Positions 33,712 through 43,411 of a stretch of 64,000 nt of DNA are shown piece after piece. Position numbers and translations under genes: made by a program. The stretch's first letter is position 1. Each line of letters starts with the position of its first letter. A model generated the notes under the pieces. The model saw nothing but the letters and a program-made list of their open reading frames with translations. It made no database searches and was not told the DNA's origin. The DNA is from Haloprofundus halobius (lineage in GTDB: Archaea; Halobacteriota; Halobacteria; Halobacteriales; Haloferacaceae): NCBI RefSeq assembly GCF_020097835.1, contig NZ_CP083666.1, positions 1,364,001 through 1,428,000 on the forward strand. The letters run 5' to 3'.

Positions 33712-35886
33712 ATGAGTGACACCCGTTCGGCTCGCGTCCTCTGCGTCGACGACGACGCGAGTTTCCGCGCCCTGACGACGGCACACCTCGAACGCCAGGG
33801 GCTCTCGGTCGTCGCCGCGCCGGACGGGCCGAGCGCCCTCGACACACTCGAGGCGGAGTCGGTCGAGGGAATCGTCAGCGACTTCGAGATGCCGGGGATG
33901 GACGGTCTCGAACTGCTGGAGGTGGTCAGAGAACGACACGACGCGCTCCCGTTCGTCCTATTCACCGCCAGGGGGAGCGAGACGCTGGCGAGTCGCGCGA
34001 TTTCGGCGGGCGTCACCGACTACATCCGCAAGAAGGGTGGCGCCGAGCAGTTCGAGCTGCTCGCGAACCGGGTGGCGAACTACGTCTCACAGTACCACGC
34101 CGAGCGGGCGCTCGACCGCAGCGAAGAACGATACCGGCGACTCGTCGAGACCTCTCCCTCGCCCATCGGCATCTACACCGAAGACAGCACCCTCGTCTAC
34201 GTCAACGACGCGGCTGTCGACTACTTCGCCGCCGAGAGTGCGTGCAACCTCGTCGGCCGGTCGATATTCGAGTTGGCCGACGAGTCGGACCTCGACCGTG
34301 CCCGCGAGCGAAGTCGCCGCGTCTTCGAGGAACGAACCGTCGCTCCGCCGAGCGAACTCCATCTCCGTGACCTCGACGGCCGACCGTTACACGCGGTCTT
34401 GGCGACGGCACCCATCACCTTCGAGGGCGAAGACGCCGCCCAGATCGTGTTGAACGACGTGACGGAGTTCAGACGCGCACAGAGAGCGCTCGAACGCGAG
34501 AAACAGTTCACCGACGCCGCTCTCGACGCGCTCGACGACGTGTTCTTCGTCGTCGACGTCGAGGGCCGACTCACCCGCTGGAACGGCCGGCTGAACGAAA
34601 TCACGGGATACGACGACGCGGAACTCGATGGAACTCCCGCGGCGGCCTTCTTCCCGGACGACGACGCTTGCGTCGAGCGGTCGGTGCGGACGCTGTTCCG
34701 CGATGGAACGGTGACGTTCGACGGCGACCTGCTGACGAAGTCGGGTGAGCCCCTCTCCTTCGAGGTGCGAGCGGTCCGCATGACCGACGACGGTGACCTC
34801 GTCGGCGCGTGTGGCATCGCTCGCGACGTGAGCAAGCGTCGCGCGCGCGAGAAGGAGCTCGAACAGTGCCGGACCGTGGTGCAGACGATCCCCGACGCGA
34901 CGTACGTGCTCGACCCCGAGGGCTACATCCGGATGGTCAACGACGCCCACACCGAGCGGACCGGCGACACGTGGGATGAGTCCGTCGGCACGCACATCAG
35001 CGAGTACATGAGCGAGGAGGCCATCGCTCGCGGTCGGCGCGTGATCGCGTCGCTGCTCGACGACGACGAGCGGGCCTCGGCTCGCTTCGAGTTCGAGATC
35101 GAGAACGCCGACGGGGAGCGACGGCACTACGAGGACAACCTCTCCGTCCTGACCGACGAGGACGGGTCGTTCGACGGCTCCGTCGGCATCGTCCGCGACA
35201 TCACCGAGCGAATCGAGCGCGAGCGCGCGCTGAGTCGGCAGAACGAGCGACTCGAAGAGTTCGCGAGCGTCGTCTCTCACGACCTGCGCAACCCGCTGAA
35301 CGTCGTCGACGGCTATCTCGAACTCGCACGCGAGACCGGCGACGACGAGTATTTCGACGCGATAGAGCGCGCCGTCGACCGGATGGACGGGCTCATCGAC
35401 GACCTGCTCTCGCTCGCGCGCCACGGCCGGGTGGTCGACGACCCCGAACCGGTCGAGGTGTGTACCGCTGCCGAACGCGCGTGGGGCTACGTCGCGACGA
35501 CCGGAGCGACGCTCGACACGGGCGAGAGCTGCACCGTCGAAGCCGACGAAGCCCGCCTACGCGAACTGTTCGAGAACCTCTTTCGGAACAGTATAGAACA
35601 CGGTTCCACAGACAGTCAGGTTCCGTCTGACGACGGTGACGAACACGGCGACGAGACCGTGACTGTTCGCGTCGGCGCGTCGTCGACCGGATTCTACGTC
35701 GCAGACGACGGGCCGGGCATCCCCGAAGCCGAACGCGACGCGGTGTTGGAGTACGGCTACTCGACGAACGAATCGGGCACCGGATTCGGCCTCGCCATCG
35801 TCACCGAGATCGCGGAGGCGCACGGCTGGGAGGTCGTCGTCGCCGAGAGCGACAGCGGCGGCGCGCGGTTCGACTTTCTCACCTGA
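33712..35886 (+). CDS. Hybrid sensor histidine kinase with N-terminal receiver and PAS domains
   Basis: This 724-residue cytoplasmic protein has a receiver domain (residues about 8-120; Asp57 in SDFEMPGMDG, Thr/Lys switch residues LFTA and RKKG). Three PAS domains follow (about 130-260, 265-385 and 390-500), then a HisKA domain with the phospho-acceptor His in SHDLRNPL near residue 522, and an HATPase domain with ENLFRN, DDGPGI and GTGFGLAIV. No membrane segments are visible. Haloarchaeal kinases of this type are plentiful and their signals unknown. A TATA-like ACTAATATC at about 33683-33691 precedes the ATG by roughly 25 nt. Confidence 0.92.
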   Translation: MSDTRSARVLCVDDDASFRALTTAHLERQGLSVVAAPDGPSALDTLEAESVEGIVSDFEMPGMDGLELLEVVRERHDALPFVLFTARGSETLASRAISAGVTDYIRKKGGAEQFELLANRVANYVSQYHAERALDRSEERYRRLVETSPSPIGIYTEDSTLVYVNDAAVDYFAAESACNLVGRSIFELADESDLDRARERSRRVFEERTVAPPSELHLRDLDGRPLHAVLATAPITFEGEDAAQIVLNDVTEFRRAQRALEREKQFTDAALDALDDVFFVVDVEGRLTRWNGRLNEITGYDDAELDGTPAAAFFPDDDACVERSVRTLFRDGTVTFDGDLLTKSGEPLSFEVRAVRMTDDGDLVGACGIARDVSKRRAREKELEQCRTVVQTIPDATYVLDPEGYIRMVNDAHTERTGDTWDESVGTHISEYMSEEAIARGRRVIASLLDDDERASARFEFEIENADGERRHYEDNLSVLTDEDGSFDGSVGIVRDITERIERERALSRQNERLEEFASVVSHDLRNPLNVVDGYLELARETGDDEYFDAIERAVDRMDGLIDDLLSLARHGRVVDDPEPVEVCTAAERAWGYVATTGATLDTGESCTVEADEARLRELFENLFRNSIEHGSTDSQVPSDDGDEHGDETVTVRVGASSTGFYVADDGPGIPEAERDAVLEYGYSTNESGTGFGLAIVTEIAEAHGWEVVVAESDSGGARFDFLT

Positions 35887-35987
35887 GAACCGTCTCGGAC
35901 GCGTTCGGCGGAGCGGAAGTCACCGCTCTGTGTCCCGCCCGATTCTACATGGAAAACAATTTGCGACCGCCTCGCGCAGTCGTGCGT

Positions 35988-37754
35988 ATGAAAGTCCGTA
36001 TCGGCGAGGGCGCGAGCGACGACGAAGCGAACGCCATCGCCCGAGCGCTGGCGACGCACCTCCGAACCGACGTGGCGGTCCACGTCGGCGACGGCGACGA
36101 CCCGGTCGCGGAAGCGACGACTCCGGCCGACGCGTACCCCATCGACGACGACCTCGAACCCGGCGAGCGGGAGGCGGCCCTGCGCGCCGAGATAGAGACC
36201 ATTCTCGGCGGCGGCCCGGAGAAGTACAAGGAACGGCTGCCCGAGCAGGGGAAACTGTTCGTCCGCGACCGACTCGACCTCTGGTTCGGTAGCGAGTACG
36301 GTGACGGTGAGAGCGGAATCAAGTTCGAGGACGGCAAGTTCGCCGCCTTCGACGAGTGGCACCCCGACAGCCCCGAGGTCGAGGAAGAAGACCCCGGCAA
36401 CCGTCTCCCCGGCGACGGCCTGCTCACCGGCGCGGCCGAATTCGAGGGCCGCGACCTCCACTTCATGGCGAACGACTTCACCGTCAAGGCGGGGAGCATG
36501 GCCCGCCTCGGCGTCGAGAAGTTCCTCCGGATGCAGCAGCGCGCGCTGAAGTCGGGAAAGCCGGTACTCTACCTGATGGACTCCTCCGGCGGGCGCATCG
36601 ACCAGCAGACCGGTTTCTTCGCCAACCGCGAGGGCATCGGGAAGTACTACTACAACCACTCGATGCTGTCGGGCTACGTCCCCCAGATCTGCGTGCTTTA
36701 CGGCCCGTGTATCGCCGGAGCGGCGTACACGCCCGTCTTCGCCGACTTCACCATCATGGTCGAGGAGATGTCGGCGATGGCCATCGCGTCGCCGCGGATG
36801 GTGAAGATGGTCACCGGCGAGGAGATTTCGATGCAGGACCTCGGCGGTCCCGAGGTTCACGCGAAACACTCCGGCAGCGCCGACCTGGTCGCCCGTGACG
36901 AAGAACACGCTCGCGAACTCGTCTCCGACCTCCTGACCTACCTCCCGAACAAGGCGGGCGAGAAACCGCCGCGAAGCGAACCTAAACCACCCAAGTTCAG
37001 CCCCGAGGGTATCGACGAACTCATCCCCGAGGCTCCGAACCGCGCGTACGACGTGCTCGACCTGATAGAACGCGTCGCCGACGCGGAGTCGGTGTTCGAG
37101 ATCAAACCCGCTTACGGCCCCGAAATCGTCACGGCGTTCGTCCGCATCGACGGCCGACCGGTCGGCGTCGTCGCCAACCAACCGACCGAACGCTCGGGGG
37201 CCATCTTCCCCGACGCCGCCGAAAAGGCCGCGGAGTTCATCTGGACCTGCGACGCCTACGAGATTCCGCTGCTCTACCTCTGCGACACGCCGGGCTTCAT
37301 GGCCGGGTCGCAGGTCGAGAAGGACGCGATTCTGGAGAAGGGGAAGAAGTTCATCTACGCCACGTCGTCGGCGACGGTTCCCAAACAGACAGTCGTCGTC
37401 CGCAAGGCGTACGGCGCGGGTATCTACGCGATGGGTGGTCCCGCCTACGACCCAGAGAGCGTCATCGGTCTCCCCTCGGGCGAAATCGGCATCATGGGTC
37501 CCGAAGCCGCCATCAACGCGGTCTATCGGAACAAACTCGACGCCATCGAGGACCCCGAAGAACGGAAGAAGCAAACCGAGGAACTCCGTGAGGAGTACCG
37601 CCGCGACATCGACATCCACCGCATGGCGAGCGAAGTTGTCGTCGACGAAATCGTGCCGCCGAGCGACCTCCGCCGGGAACTCGTCAACCGGTTCGAGTTC
37701 TACGCCGACGTGCAGAAAGAGCTCCCGGACAAGAAGCACGGCACCGTGCTATAA
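35988..37754 (+). CDS. pccB: Acyl-CoA carboxylase carboxyltransferase subunit with N-terminal extension
   Basis: This protein of about 588 residues transfers carboxyl from biotin to acyl-CoA. The carboxyltransferase body begins near residue 75 and shows VYTP-like PCIAGAAYTPVFADF, PSGEIGIMGPEAAINAVY and GGPEVHAKHSG, the methylmalonyl/propionyl-CoA group. The first 50 residues, MKVRIGEGASDDEANAIARA onwards, look like an acyl-CoA carboxylase epsilon-type domain. No biotin carboxylase is adjacent. I start at the ATG at 35988; another ATG at 35949 lies in frame. Propionyl-CoA is the likely substrate; acetyl-CoA is possible. Confidence 0.9.
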   Translation: MKVRIGEGASDDEANAIARALATHLRTDVAVHVGDGDDPVAEATTPADAYPIDDDLEPGEREAALRAEIETILGGGPEKYKERLPEQGKLFVRDRLDLWFGSEYGDGESGIKFEDGKFAAFDEWHPDSPEVEEEDPGNRLPGDGLLTGAAEFEGRDLHFMANDFTVKAGSMARLGVEKFLRMQQRALKSGKPVLYLMDSSGGRIDQQTGFFANREGIGKYYYNHSMLSGYVPQICVLYGPCIAGAAYTPVFADFTIMVEEMSAMAIASPRMVKMVTGEEISMQDLGGPEVHAKHSGSADLVARDEEHARELVSDLLTYLPNKAGEKPPRSEPKPPKFSPEGIDELIPEAPNRAYDVLDLIERVADAESVFEIKPAYGPEIVTAFVRIDGRPVGVVANQPTERSGAIFPDAAEKAAEFIWTCDAYEIPLLYLCDTPGFMAGSQVEKDAILEKGKKFIYATSSATVPKQTVVVRKAYGAGIYAMGGPAYDPESVIGLPSGEIGIMGPEAAINAVYRNKLDAIEDPEERKKQTEELREEYRRDIDIHRMASEVVVDEIVPPSDLRRELVNRFEFYADVQKELPDKKHGTVL

Positions 37755-37900
37755 TCTCTCGTTACTGCCGAACGCCGCCGCGTAGGCGGCCCGTTCCGGA
37801 TTTTCGACGACAGGGCACCACACGTTCCGTCTCAGTAGTGTGTCGTTTGTCCCGAGTACGCTGCGGATTACCAAGGCTCATTCTCCCGTCTCCGAGAGCA

Positions 37901-38281
37901 ATGAGCAGAGAGGACGTGAGCGGCCTCGGGGCCGCCGGAGCGAACGGAACCGTCGCGACGCACTCACCGATACCGACACTCGCGCGGTTCGAACCGCATC
38001 TCTGGGCGTTCGCGCTGCTCGGGTTCGCACTCGACGTCGGACTGACCGCCTACGGCCTCTCGCTGGGACTCGCGGAGATGAACCCGCTCGCACGGACGCT
38101 GATGGAGACGATCGGCGTCATCGAAGCGATGCTCCTGTTGAAGACGTTCTCGCTCGCTGTCGCTCTCGTCGGCTGGAAGATACTGCCGGCGGTGTATCGG
38201 TTCGTCGTCCCCGCCGGACTCTCGCTGCCGACGTGGGTCGCCGTCGGCATCAACGGTTCGCTCATCATCTCGCTGCTCTGA
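37901..38281 (+). CDS. Small membrane protein (DUF5658-like)
   Basis: This 126-residue protein has an N-terminal polar stretch of 30 residues and four membrane segments. The motif LGLAEMNPLA after the first segment is the typical end-of-helix feature of DUF5658 proteins. The function is unknown. The ATG at 37901 is preferred over upstream frames that lack composition typical for the genome. It is separated from the carboxylase by 146 nt. Confidence 0.75.
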   Translation: MSREDVSGLGAAGANGTVATHSPIPTLARFEPHLWAFALLGFALDVGLTAYGLSLGLAEMNPLARTLMETIGVIEAMLLLKTFSLAVALVGWKILPAVYRFVVPAGLSLPTWVAVGINGSLIISLL

Positions 38282-38450
38282 GGGCGACTTGTCCGCACCC
38301 TCCGTCTTTCCCGCATCTTTTCGAGTGAAAACGGGACCATGCCCGACCGTGACGTGACCGTCACCGCGGTTCGGACGAGGCGGGTGTGCGGCCATCCGAC
38401 CGCGGCGCGACGAAGAGGGCCGCCTGTTCGCCACTCCCCCCGATGGCTCG

Positions 38451-38927
38451 TTACGACTCGTCTGACTCGGGTCGCTTCAGCGACAGTACTGTTCGCTCGA
38501 ACTCGCAGACCAACTCCTCCTCTCGCTGCTCGTCGCCGACGACGAACGCCTCGACGTGCATCGTCACGACGCCGCGTTCGCCGTCGCTCGTCTCGCGTTT
38601 CTCCGTCACCGTCGACTGCGCGCGAATGGTGTCGCCGTGGAACACCGGCGCTGGATGAGAGACATCGTCGTACGAGAGGTTCGCCACAATGGTACCGTCG
38701 GTGGTCTCGGGAATCGAGACACCGACGGCGAGGCTCATCGTGTAGAGGCCGTTGACGAGGCGTTCGCCGAACTGGGTGTCGGCGGCGAACGCCGCGTCGA
38801 GGTGCAGCGGCTGTTGGTTCATCGTCATGTCGCAGAAGCGCTGGTTGTCGCTCTCGCTCACGGTTCGGCGTGTCGCGTGTTCGATGGTCTCGCCGACCTC
38901 GAACTCCTCGTAGTAGCGGCCAGTCAT
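38451..38927 (-). CDS. MaoC-family hydratase/dehydratase
   Basis: This 158-residue hot-dog fold protein contains [14 protein letters not shown] and VFHGDTI, with the R-hydratase-type segment beginning [12 protein letters not shown] and [10 protein letters not shown]. MaoC-like enzymes hydrate enoyl-CoA or similar thioesters, for example mesaconyl-CoA in the methylaspartate cycle. The nearby CitE-like lyase and glutamate dehydrogenases suggest such a context but do not prove it. The ATG at 38927 gives the usual N-terminus; an upstream in-frame start at 39017 would add a 30-residue basic stretch. Confidence 0.88.
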   Translation of the reverse strand: MTGRYYEEFEVGETIEHATRRTVSESDNQRFCDMTMNQQPLHLDAAFAADTQFGERLVNGLYTMSLAVGVSIPETTDGTIVANLSYDDVSHPAPVFHGDTIRAQSTVTEKRETSDGERGVVTMHVEAFVVGDEQREEELVCEFERTVLSLKRPESDES

Positions 38928-39154
38928 GGTCGCGGCGTCGCCCGGTCGGCGCAAAATCCTACCGGTCGATGCCTCGATTCTCCCGTCGACCGTCGCCGCA
39001 ATATCTGACCCGACCAAAAGCCATTAACAAAAATTATATTGGTCGGAGCGGAAACCCAGACGAATGCTCTGGAGACGCTCTTCGTCGGCGAGCACTCCGG
39101 ACCGGTCGCACCGAGAGTGTGCGATTGCGAAACACAGTCACGAGAGAGTCATCT

Positions 39155-40432
39155 ATGGCAGCTAACGCGACATCGAAGGTCGAGGAGGAATCGGAGTCGG
39201 CGGTCCAGACCGCCCGCAGGCAGTTGGAGCGAGCGGCGGCTCACACCGACGTCGATTCGGGTATCATCGAGCGCCTGTCGCATCCCGACAAGGTTCACCG
39301 AGTGTCGATTCCGCTTCGACGCGACGACGGCTCGCTGGAGGTGTTCACCGGCTACCGCGCCCAGCACGACAACGTCCGGGGACCGTTCAAGGGCGGCCTG
39401 CGCTATCATCCCGACGTGAGCGCAGAGGAGTGCGTCGGGCTCTCCATGTGGATGACGTGGAAGTGCGCCGTGATGGACATCCCCTTCGGCGGCGGGAAAG
39501 GCGGCATCGTCGTCAACTCGAAGACGCTCAGCGACGAGGAGAAGGAGCGACTCACGCGTCGCTTCGCCGAGGAACTCCGCGACATGATCGGCCCGATGCA
39601 CGACATCCCCGCGCCCGACATGGGGACTGACCCGCAGACGATGGCGTGGTTCATGGACGCCTACTCGATGCAGGAGGGGGAGACGACGCCGGGTGTCGTC
39701 ACCGGCAAACCGCCGGTCATCGGTGGCAGCCACGGCCGCGAGGAGTCGCCTGGTCGCAGCGTCGGCATCATCGCCCGCGAGGCCATCGATTACTACGGCT
39801 GGGACCCCGCGGAGACGACCGTTGCCGTGCAGGGATTCGGCAGCGTCGGTGCGAACGCGGCGCGTTACCTCGACGACCTCGGCGCGAAGATCGTCGCCGT
39901 CAGCGACGTCGACGGCGCGATATACGACTCCGACGGACTCGACACCAAGGACGTGGAGGGCCACGACGAGAAACCCGGCATGGTGTCGGGCTACGACGCG
40001 CCGGAGACGCTCAGTAACGGTGACCTCCTGGAACTCGACGTCGACATCCTCATCCCCGCGGCCATCGGCAACGTTCTCACCGCCGACAACGCCAACCAAG
40101 TGCGAGCGGAGATGATCGTCGAGGGGGCGAACGGTCCGACGACCTCGGCGGCCGACGCTATCTTCGAGGAGCGCGGCGTTCCGGTGATCCCGGACATCCT
40201 CGCGAACGCCGGCGGCGTCACCGTCTCGTACTTCGAGTGGCTCCAAGACATCAACCGCCGCGCGTGGCCGCTCGAACGCGTCAACGATGAACTGGAGGCC
40301 GAGATGCTGAAGGCGTGGCGCGCCGTCCGCACGGAGGTCGACGAACGGAACGTCACGTGGCGCGACGCCGCGTACATCGTCGCACTCACGCGCGTCGCGG
40401 AGGCTCACGAGGCGCGCGGACTCTGGCCGTAG
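39155..40432 (+). CDS. gdhA: Glutamate dehydrogenase, copy 1
   Basis: This 425-residue enzyme has the family motifs [20 protein letters not shown] with the catalytic lysine, and [12 protein letters not shown] for NAD(P) binding. It converts 2-oxoglutarate and ammonium to glutamate, or the reverse. The ATG at 39155 gives the normal length. A TATA-like ATTATATT at about 39033-39040 is 115 nt upstream, so the transcript would have an approximately 85-nt leader, unlike most genes here. A second GDH gene follows the CitE-like gene. Coenzyme preference cannot be read with confidence. Confidence 0.95.
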   Translation: MAANATSKVEEESESAVQTARRQLERAAAHTDVDSGIIERLSHPDKVHRVSIPLRRDDGSLEVFTGYRAQHDNVRGPFKGGLRYHPDVSAEECVGLSMWMTWKCAVMDIPFGGGKGGIVVNSKTLSDEEKERLTRRFAEELRDMIGPMHDIPAPDMGTDPQTMAWFMDAYSMQEGETTPGVVTGKPPVIGGSHGREESPGRSVGIIAREAIDYYGWDPAETTVAVQGFGSVGANAARYLDDLGAKIVAVSDVDGAIYDSDGLDTKDVEGHDEKPGMVSGYDAPETLSNGDLLELDVDILIPAAIGNVLTADNANQVRAEMIVEGANGPTTSAADAIFEERGVPVIPDILANAGGVTVSYFEWLQDINRRAWPLERVNDELEAEMLKAWRAVRTEVDERNVTWRDAAYIVALTRVAEAHEARGLWP

Positions 40433-40516
40433 CATCCGCGCCCCGTCGGTTCGTCGCCTCCGGGCCGAAACACGAAACCGCCCGAAGTTAAACCGTCACC
40501 CCACGTCAGGCCAACC

Positions 40517-41362
40517 ATGACCCGACGCAGCGTGCTCTTCTCGCCGGGTGACCGTCCGGAACTCATGCGGAAAGCGCCGACGAGCGACGCCGACACCGTC
40601 GTGTTCGACCTCGAAGACGCCGTCTCGCCGGAGCGGAAGGCCGACGCGCGCGAGGCGATTCGAGACGTGCTCTCGGACCCCGAGTTCGACCCCGACGCCG
40701 AGGTCTGCGTCCGCCTCAGCGGCGTCGATCTCGAAGCCGACCTCGACCGACTCCTCGTCGACGAGGCTCGACTCGACGCCGTGATGCTCCCGAAAGTCGC
40801 GTCGGCGTCGGAGGTCGACCGAGCGGCCGACCTGGTCGACGAGCGCGGCTGGAGCCTCCCGGTGCTCGCGCTCGTCGAGAGCGCAGCGGGCGTCCTCGCG
40901 GCCGAAGAGATCGCTGCCGCGAACGCGACCGACGCGCTGGCGTTCGGAGCAGAGGACCTCGCCGCCGACATCGGTGCGACGCGGACCGAGGAGGCGACCG
41001 AGGTGCTCTACGCCCGCCAGCACGTCGTTCTCGCGGCTGGCGCGGCCGGCGTCGACGCGCTCGACATGGTGTACACCGACTTCCAGGACCCCGAGGGGCT
41101 GGCCGAGGAGACGTCGTTCGGGCTCACCCTCGGCTACGACGGCAAACTGGTCATCCATCCCGCCCAGGTACCGGTCGTCAACGACGCGTTCACGCCGAGC
41201 GACGAGCAGATCGAATGGGCGCAGAAGGTCGTTTCGGCCAAGGAGCGAGCCGACGACGCGGGTCGCGGCGTCTTCCAGGTCGACGGCGAGATGATAGACG
41301 GGCCGCTCGTCGCACAGGCCGAGCGTGTCGTCGCGCGGGCGGCGGCGGCGGGAAAACTGTAA
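40517..41362 (+). CDS. CitE-like HpcH/HpaI aldolase family lyase (malyl-CoA/beta-methylmalyl-CoA type)
   Basis: This 281-residue TIM-barrel protein begins MTRRSVLFSPGDRPELMRKA and has VVFDLEDAVSP, LALVESAAGVLAAEEIA and the metal-binding ALAFGAEDLAADIGA pattern of CitE-type lyases. It should cleave or form acyl-CoA compounds such as malyl-CoA or beta-methylmalyl-CoA. It lies 84 nt after the first GDH and 72 nt before the second, all on the plus strand. The TATA-like CTTTAATC at about 41400-41407 gives the second GDH its own promoter. The exact substrate is uncertain. Confidence 0.88.
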   Translation: MTRRSVLFSPGDRPELMRKAPTSDADTVVFDLEDAVSPERKADAREAIRDVLSDPEFDPDAEVCVRLSGVDLEADLDRLLVDEARLDAVMLPKVASASEVDRAADLVDERGWSLPVLALVESAAGVLAAEEIAAANATDALAFGAEDLAADIGATRTEEATEVLYARQHVVLAAGAAGVDALDMVYTDFQDPEGLAEETSFGLTLGYDGKLVIHPAQVPVVNDAFTPSDEQIEWAQKVVSAKERADDAGRGVFQVDGEMIDGPLVAQAERVVARAAAAGKL

Positions 41363-41434
41363 CCGTGCGTATCAGTGGCGATTGCTGTGGCTTCGGCAAG
41401 CTTTAATCGCTCTCCGAGACGTGTCTCAGAGCAT

Positions 41435-42691
41435 ATGTCTGAAGAGGCCAATCCGTTCGAGAGTCTGCAGGAACAGGTCGACGACGCGGCCGAGTTTCTG
41501 GACGTATCGCCGGACGTGCTCGAACGGCTGAAGAACCCCGAACGCGTGTTGGAGACGAACCTCTCGGTGGAGATGGACGACGGTCGACTCGAACTGTTCC
41601 GCGCCTATCGCTCGCAGTTCAACGGCGACCGTGGGCCGTACAAAGGAGGGATTCGCTACCATCCGGGCGTCTCGCGCGACGAGGTGAAGGCGCTCTCGGG
41701 GTGGATGGTGTACAAGACGGCCGTCGTCGACATCCCCTACGGCGGGGGCAAAGGCGGCATCGTCATCGATCCCGACAGGTACAGCGAGAGCGAACTCGAA
41801 CGAGTGACGCGCTCGTTCGCGAAGGAACTTCGTCCGTTCATCGGCGAAGACAAGGACGTCCCCGCGCCCGACGTCAACACCGGCCAGCGGGAGATGAACT
41901 GGATAAAGGACACCTACGAGACACTGGAGAACACGACGGCCCCCGGCGTCATCACCGGCAAAGCGCTCGACTCCGGCGGCAGCGAGGGCCGCGTCGAAGC
42001 GACCGGTCGCTCGACGATGCTCACCGCCCGTGAGGCGTTCGACTACCTCGGCAAGGAGATGGAGGGAGCAACAGTCGCGGTACAGGGGTACGGCAACGCC
42101 GGCTCTATCGCCGCGTACCTCATCGAGGACCTCGGCGCGAGCATCGTCGCCGCCTCCGACTCCAGCGGGGCCATCTACAACCCGGACGGCTTCGACGCGC
42201 GGGCGGCCAAGGAGCACAAAGCCGAGACGGGGAGTCTCAGCGACTTCGACGGAGCGAGCGAGAAGATGACGAACGAGGACCTGCTGACGCTCGACGTGGA
42301 CCTCCTCGTCCCCGCGGCGCTCGAAAACGCCATCGACGGCGACCTCGCCCACGACGTCCAGGCGGACGTCGTCGTCGAAGCGGCCAACGGCCCGTTGACG
42401 CCCGAAGCCGACGACGTTCTGACCGACCGCGACGTGGCCGTCTTCCCCGACATCCTCGCCAACGCGGGCGGCGTCACCGTCTCCTACTTCGAGTGGGTCC
42501 AGAACCGCCAGCGGTTCCACTGGTCCGAAGAGCGTGTCAACGACGAACTGGAGACGGTCATCGTCGACGCCTTCGAGGATCTCGTCGACGCCTACGAGTC
42601 CAACGACGTGCCGAACTTCCGCACCGCGGCGTACGTCGTCGCCATCCAGCGCGTCGTCGACACCTACGAACAGGGCGGCAACTGGCCGTAG
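41435..42691 (+). CDS. Glutamate dehydrogenase, copy 2
   Basis: This 418-residue enzyme is a paralogue of the copy at 39155. It has [23 protein letters not shown] and [12 protein letters not shown]. It differs throughout the nucleotide-binding half, so the two probably differ in coenzyme (NAD versus NADP) or direction. The TATA-like CTTTAATC about 30 nt before the ATG at 41435 gives a leaderless transcript. The upstream frame back to 41375 is not conserved. Confidence 0.95.
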   Translation: MSEEANPFESLQEQVDDAAEFLDVSPDVLERLKNPERVLETNLSVEMDDGRLELFRAYRSQFNGDRGPYKGGIRYHPGVSRDEVKALSGWMVYKTAVVDIPYGGGKGGIVIDPDRYSESELERVTRSFAKELRPFIGEDKDVPAPDVNTGQREMNWIKDTYETLENTTAPGVITGKALDSGGSEGRVEATGRSTMLTAREAFDYLGKEMEGATVAVQGYGNAGSIAAYLIEDLGASIVAASDSSGAIYNPDGFDARAAKEHKAETGSLSDFDGASEKMTNEDLLTLDVDLLVPAALENAIDGDLAHDVQADVVVEAANGPLTPEADDVLTDRDVAVFPDILANAGGVTVSYFEWVQNRQRFHWSEERVNDELETVIVDAFEDLVDAYESNDVPNFRTAAYVVAIQRVVDTYEQGGNWP

Positions 42692-42765
42692 ACGGTCGCT
42701 GACTTCTCCCACCGCTCTCGCTTCGAGCCGCAGCATATACCATCGACCTCGGCCTACTGGCAGCC

Positions 42766-43302
42766 ATGTCCGGTTCCCCAGGTTGGCTCCGCCGTCACAG
42801 CCTCGGTATCACCTTCCTCGCCCTCGTTGTCGTCAGTGTCTCCCTTCTGGGCGTCGTCGGCCTCGGCGCACTCGTCGCGCTGGCGTCGCTCGGTCAACCG
42901 CTCGGCGCGTTCGCGGCCGCACTATTCCCGTGGGCCGCCGGTGCCGTCGTCCTCACGGTGTTGACCGTCGTCTTCGGGTTCCTCTTCGCCTGGTCGCTCG
43001 TCCGACGGGCGCGCCTCCGTCGCGACGAACGCCTCCGTCGGCGACAGAGACGGCTTCGCGCCGTCGCCGCGGAAGCCGAAGCCCGAAACGGCTGGCTCGC
43101 GTCGCTGAACCTCTCCTCGCGGCTCGGCCCGGACGAATCGAAGGAAGACCGCATCGAGGCGCTCAAGCGACGGTACGCCTCCGGGGAACTCTCGGAGGCG
43201 GAGTTCGAGCACCGCCTCGACCGCCTCATGGACGACGGAGGCGACCGCCGCCCCCGGGCCCGAAACGACGAACGCGAGACCGAACGCCTTCGAAACTACT
43301 GA
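42766..43302 (+). CDS. SHOCT-domain membrane protein
   Basis: This 178-residue protein has two membrane segments (about residues 15-40 and 52-76), an arginine-rich cytoplasmic stretch, and a C-terminal SHOCT domain with IEALKRRYASGELSEAEFEH. SHOCT domains are short oligomerisation modules at the C-terminus of many haloarchaeal membrane proteins. The function is unknown. It lies between the second GDH and pyrB. Confidence 0.85.
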   Translation: MSGSPGWLRRHSLGITFLALVVVSVSLLGVVGLGALVALASLGQPLGAFAAALFPWAAGAVVLTVLTVVFGFLFAWSLVRRARLRRDERLRRRQRRLRAVAAEAEARNGWLASLNLSSRLGPDESKEDRIEALKRRYASGELSEAEFEHRLDRLMDDGGDRRPRARNDERETERLRNY

Positions 43303-43411
43303 CGCATCCCACCGTCGCCGGCGACGCCCGTCGGGCGATGCACGAAATTGTATAGTTATCCGTGTCACGTTCCCGATTGATTCAAGTCGCTGCACTACCC
43401 GCTGATACGTG

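Noticed and set aside
35757-37739. A 660-codon minus-strand frame over the carboxyltransferase
   Set aside because: It is the mirror of a well-supported gene and lacks any family motif.
35988-42691. A complete methylaspartate cycle
   Set aside because: Only MaoC-, CitE- and carboxylase-type genes and GDHs are present; the diagnostic glutamate mutase and methylaspartase are not in the window.
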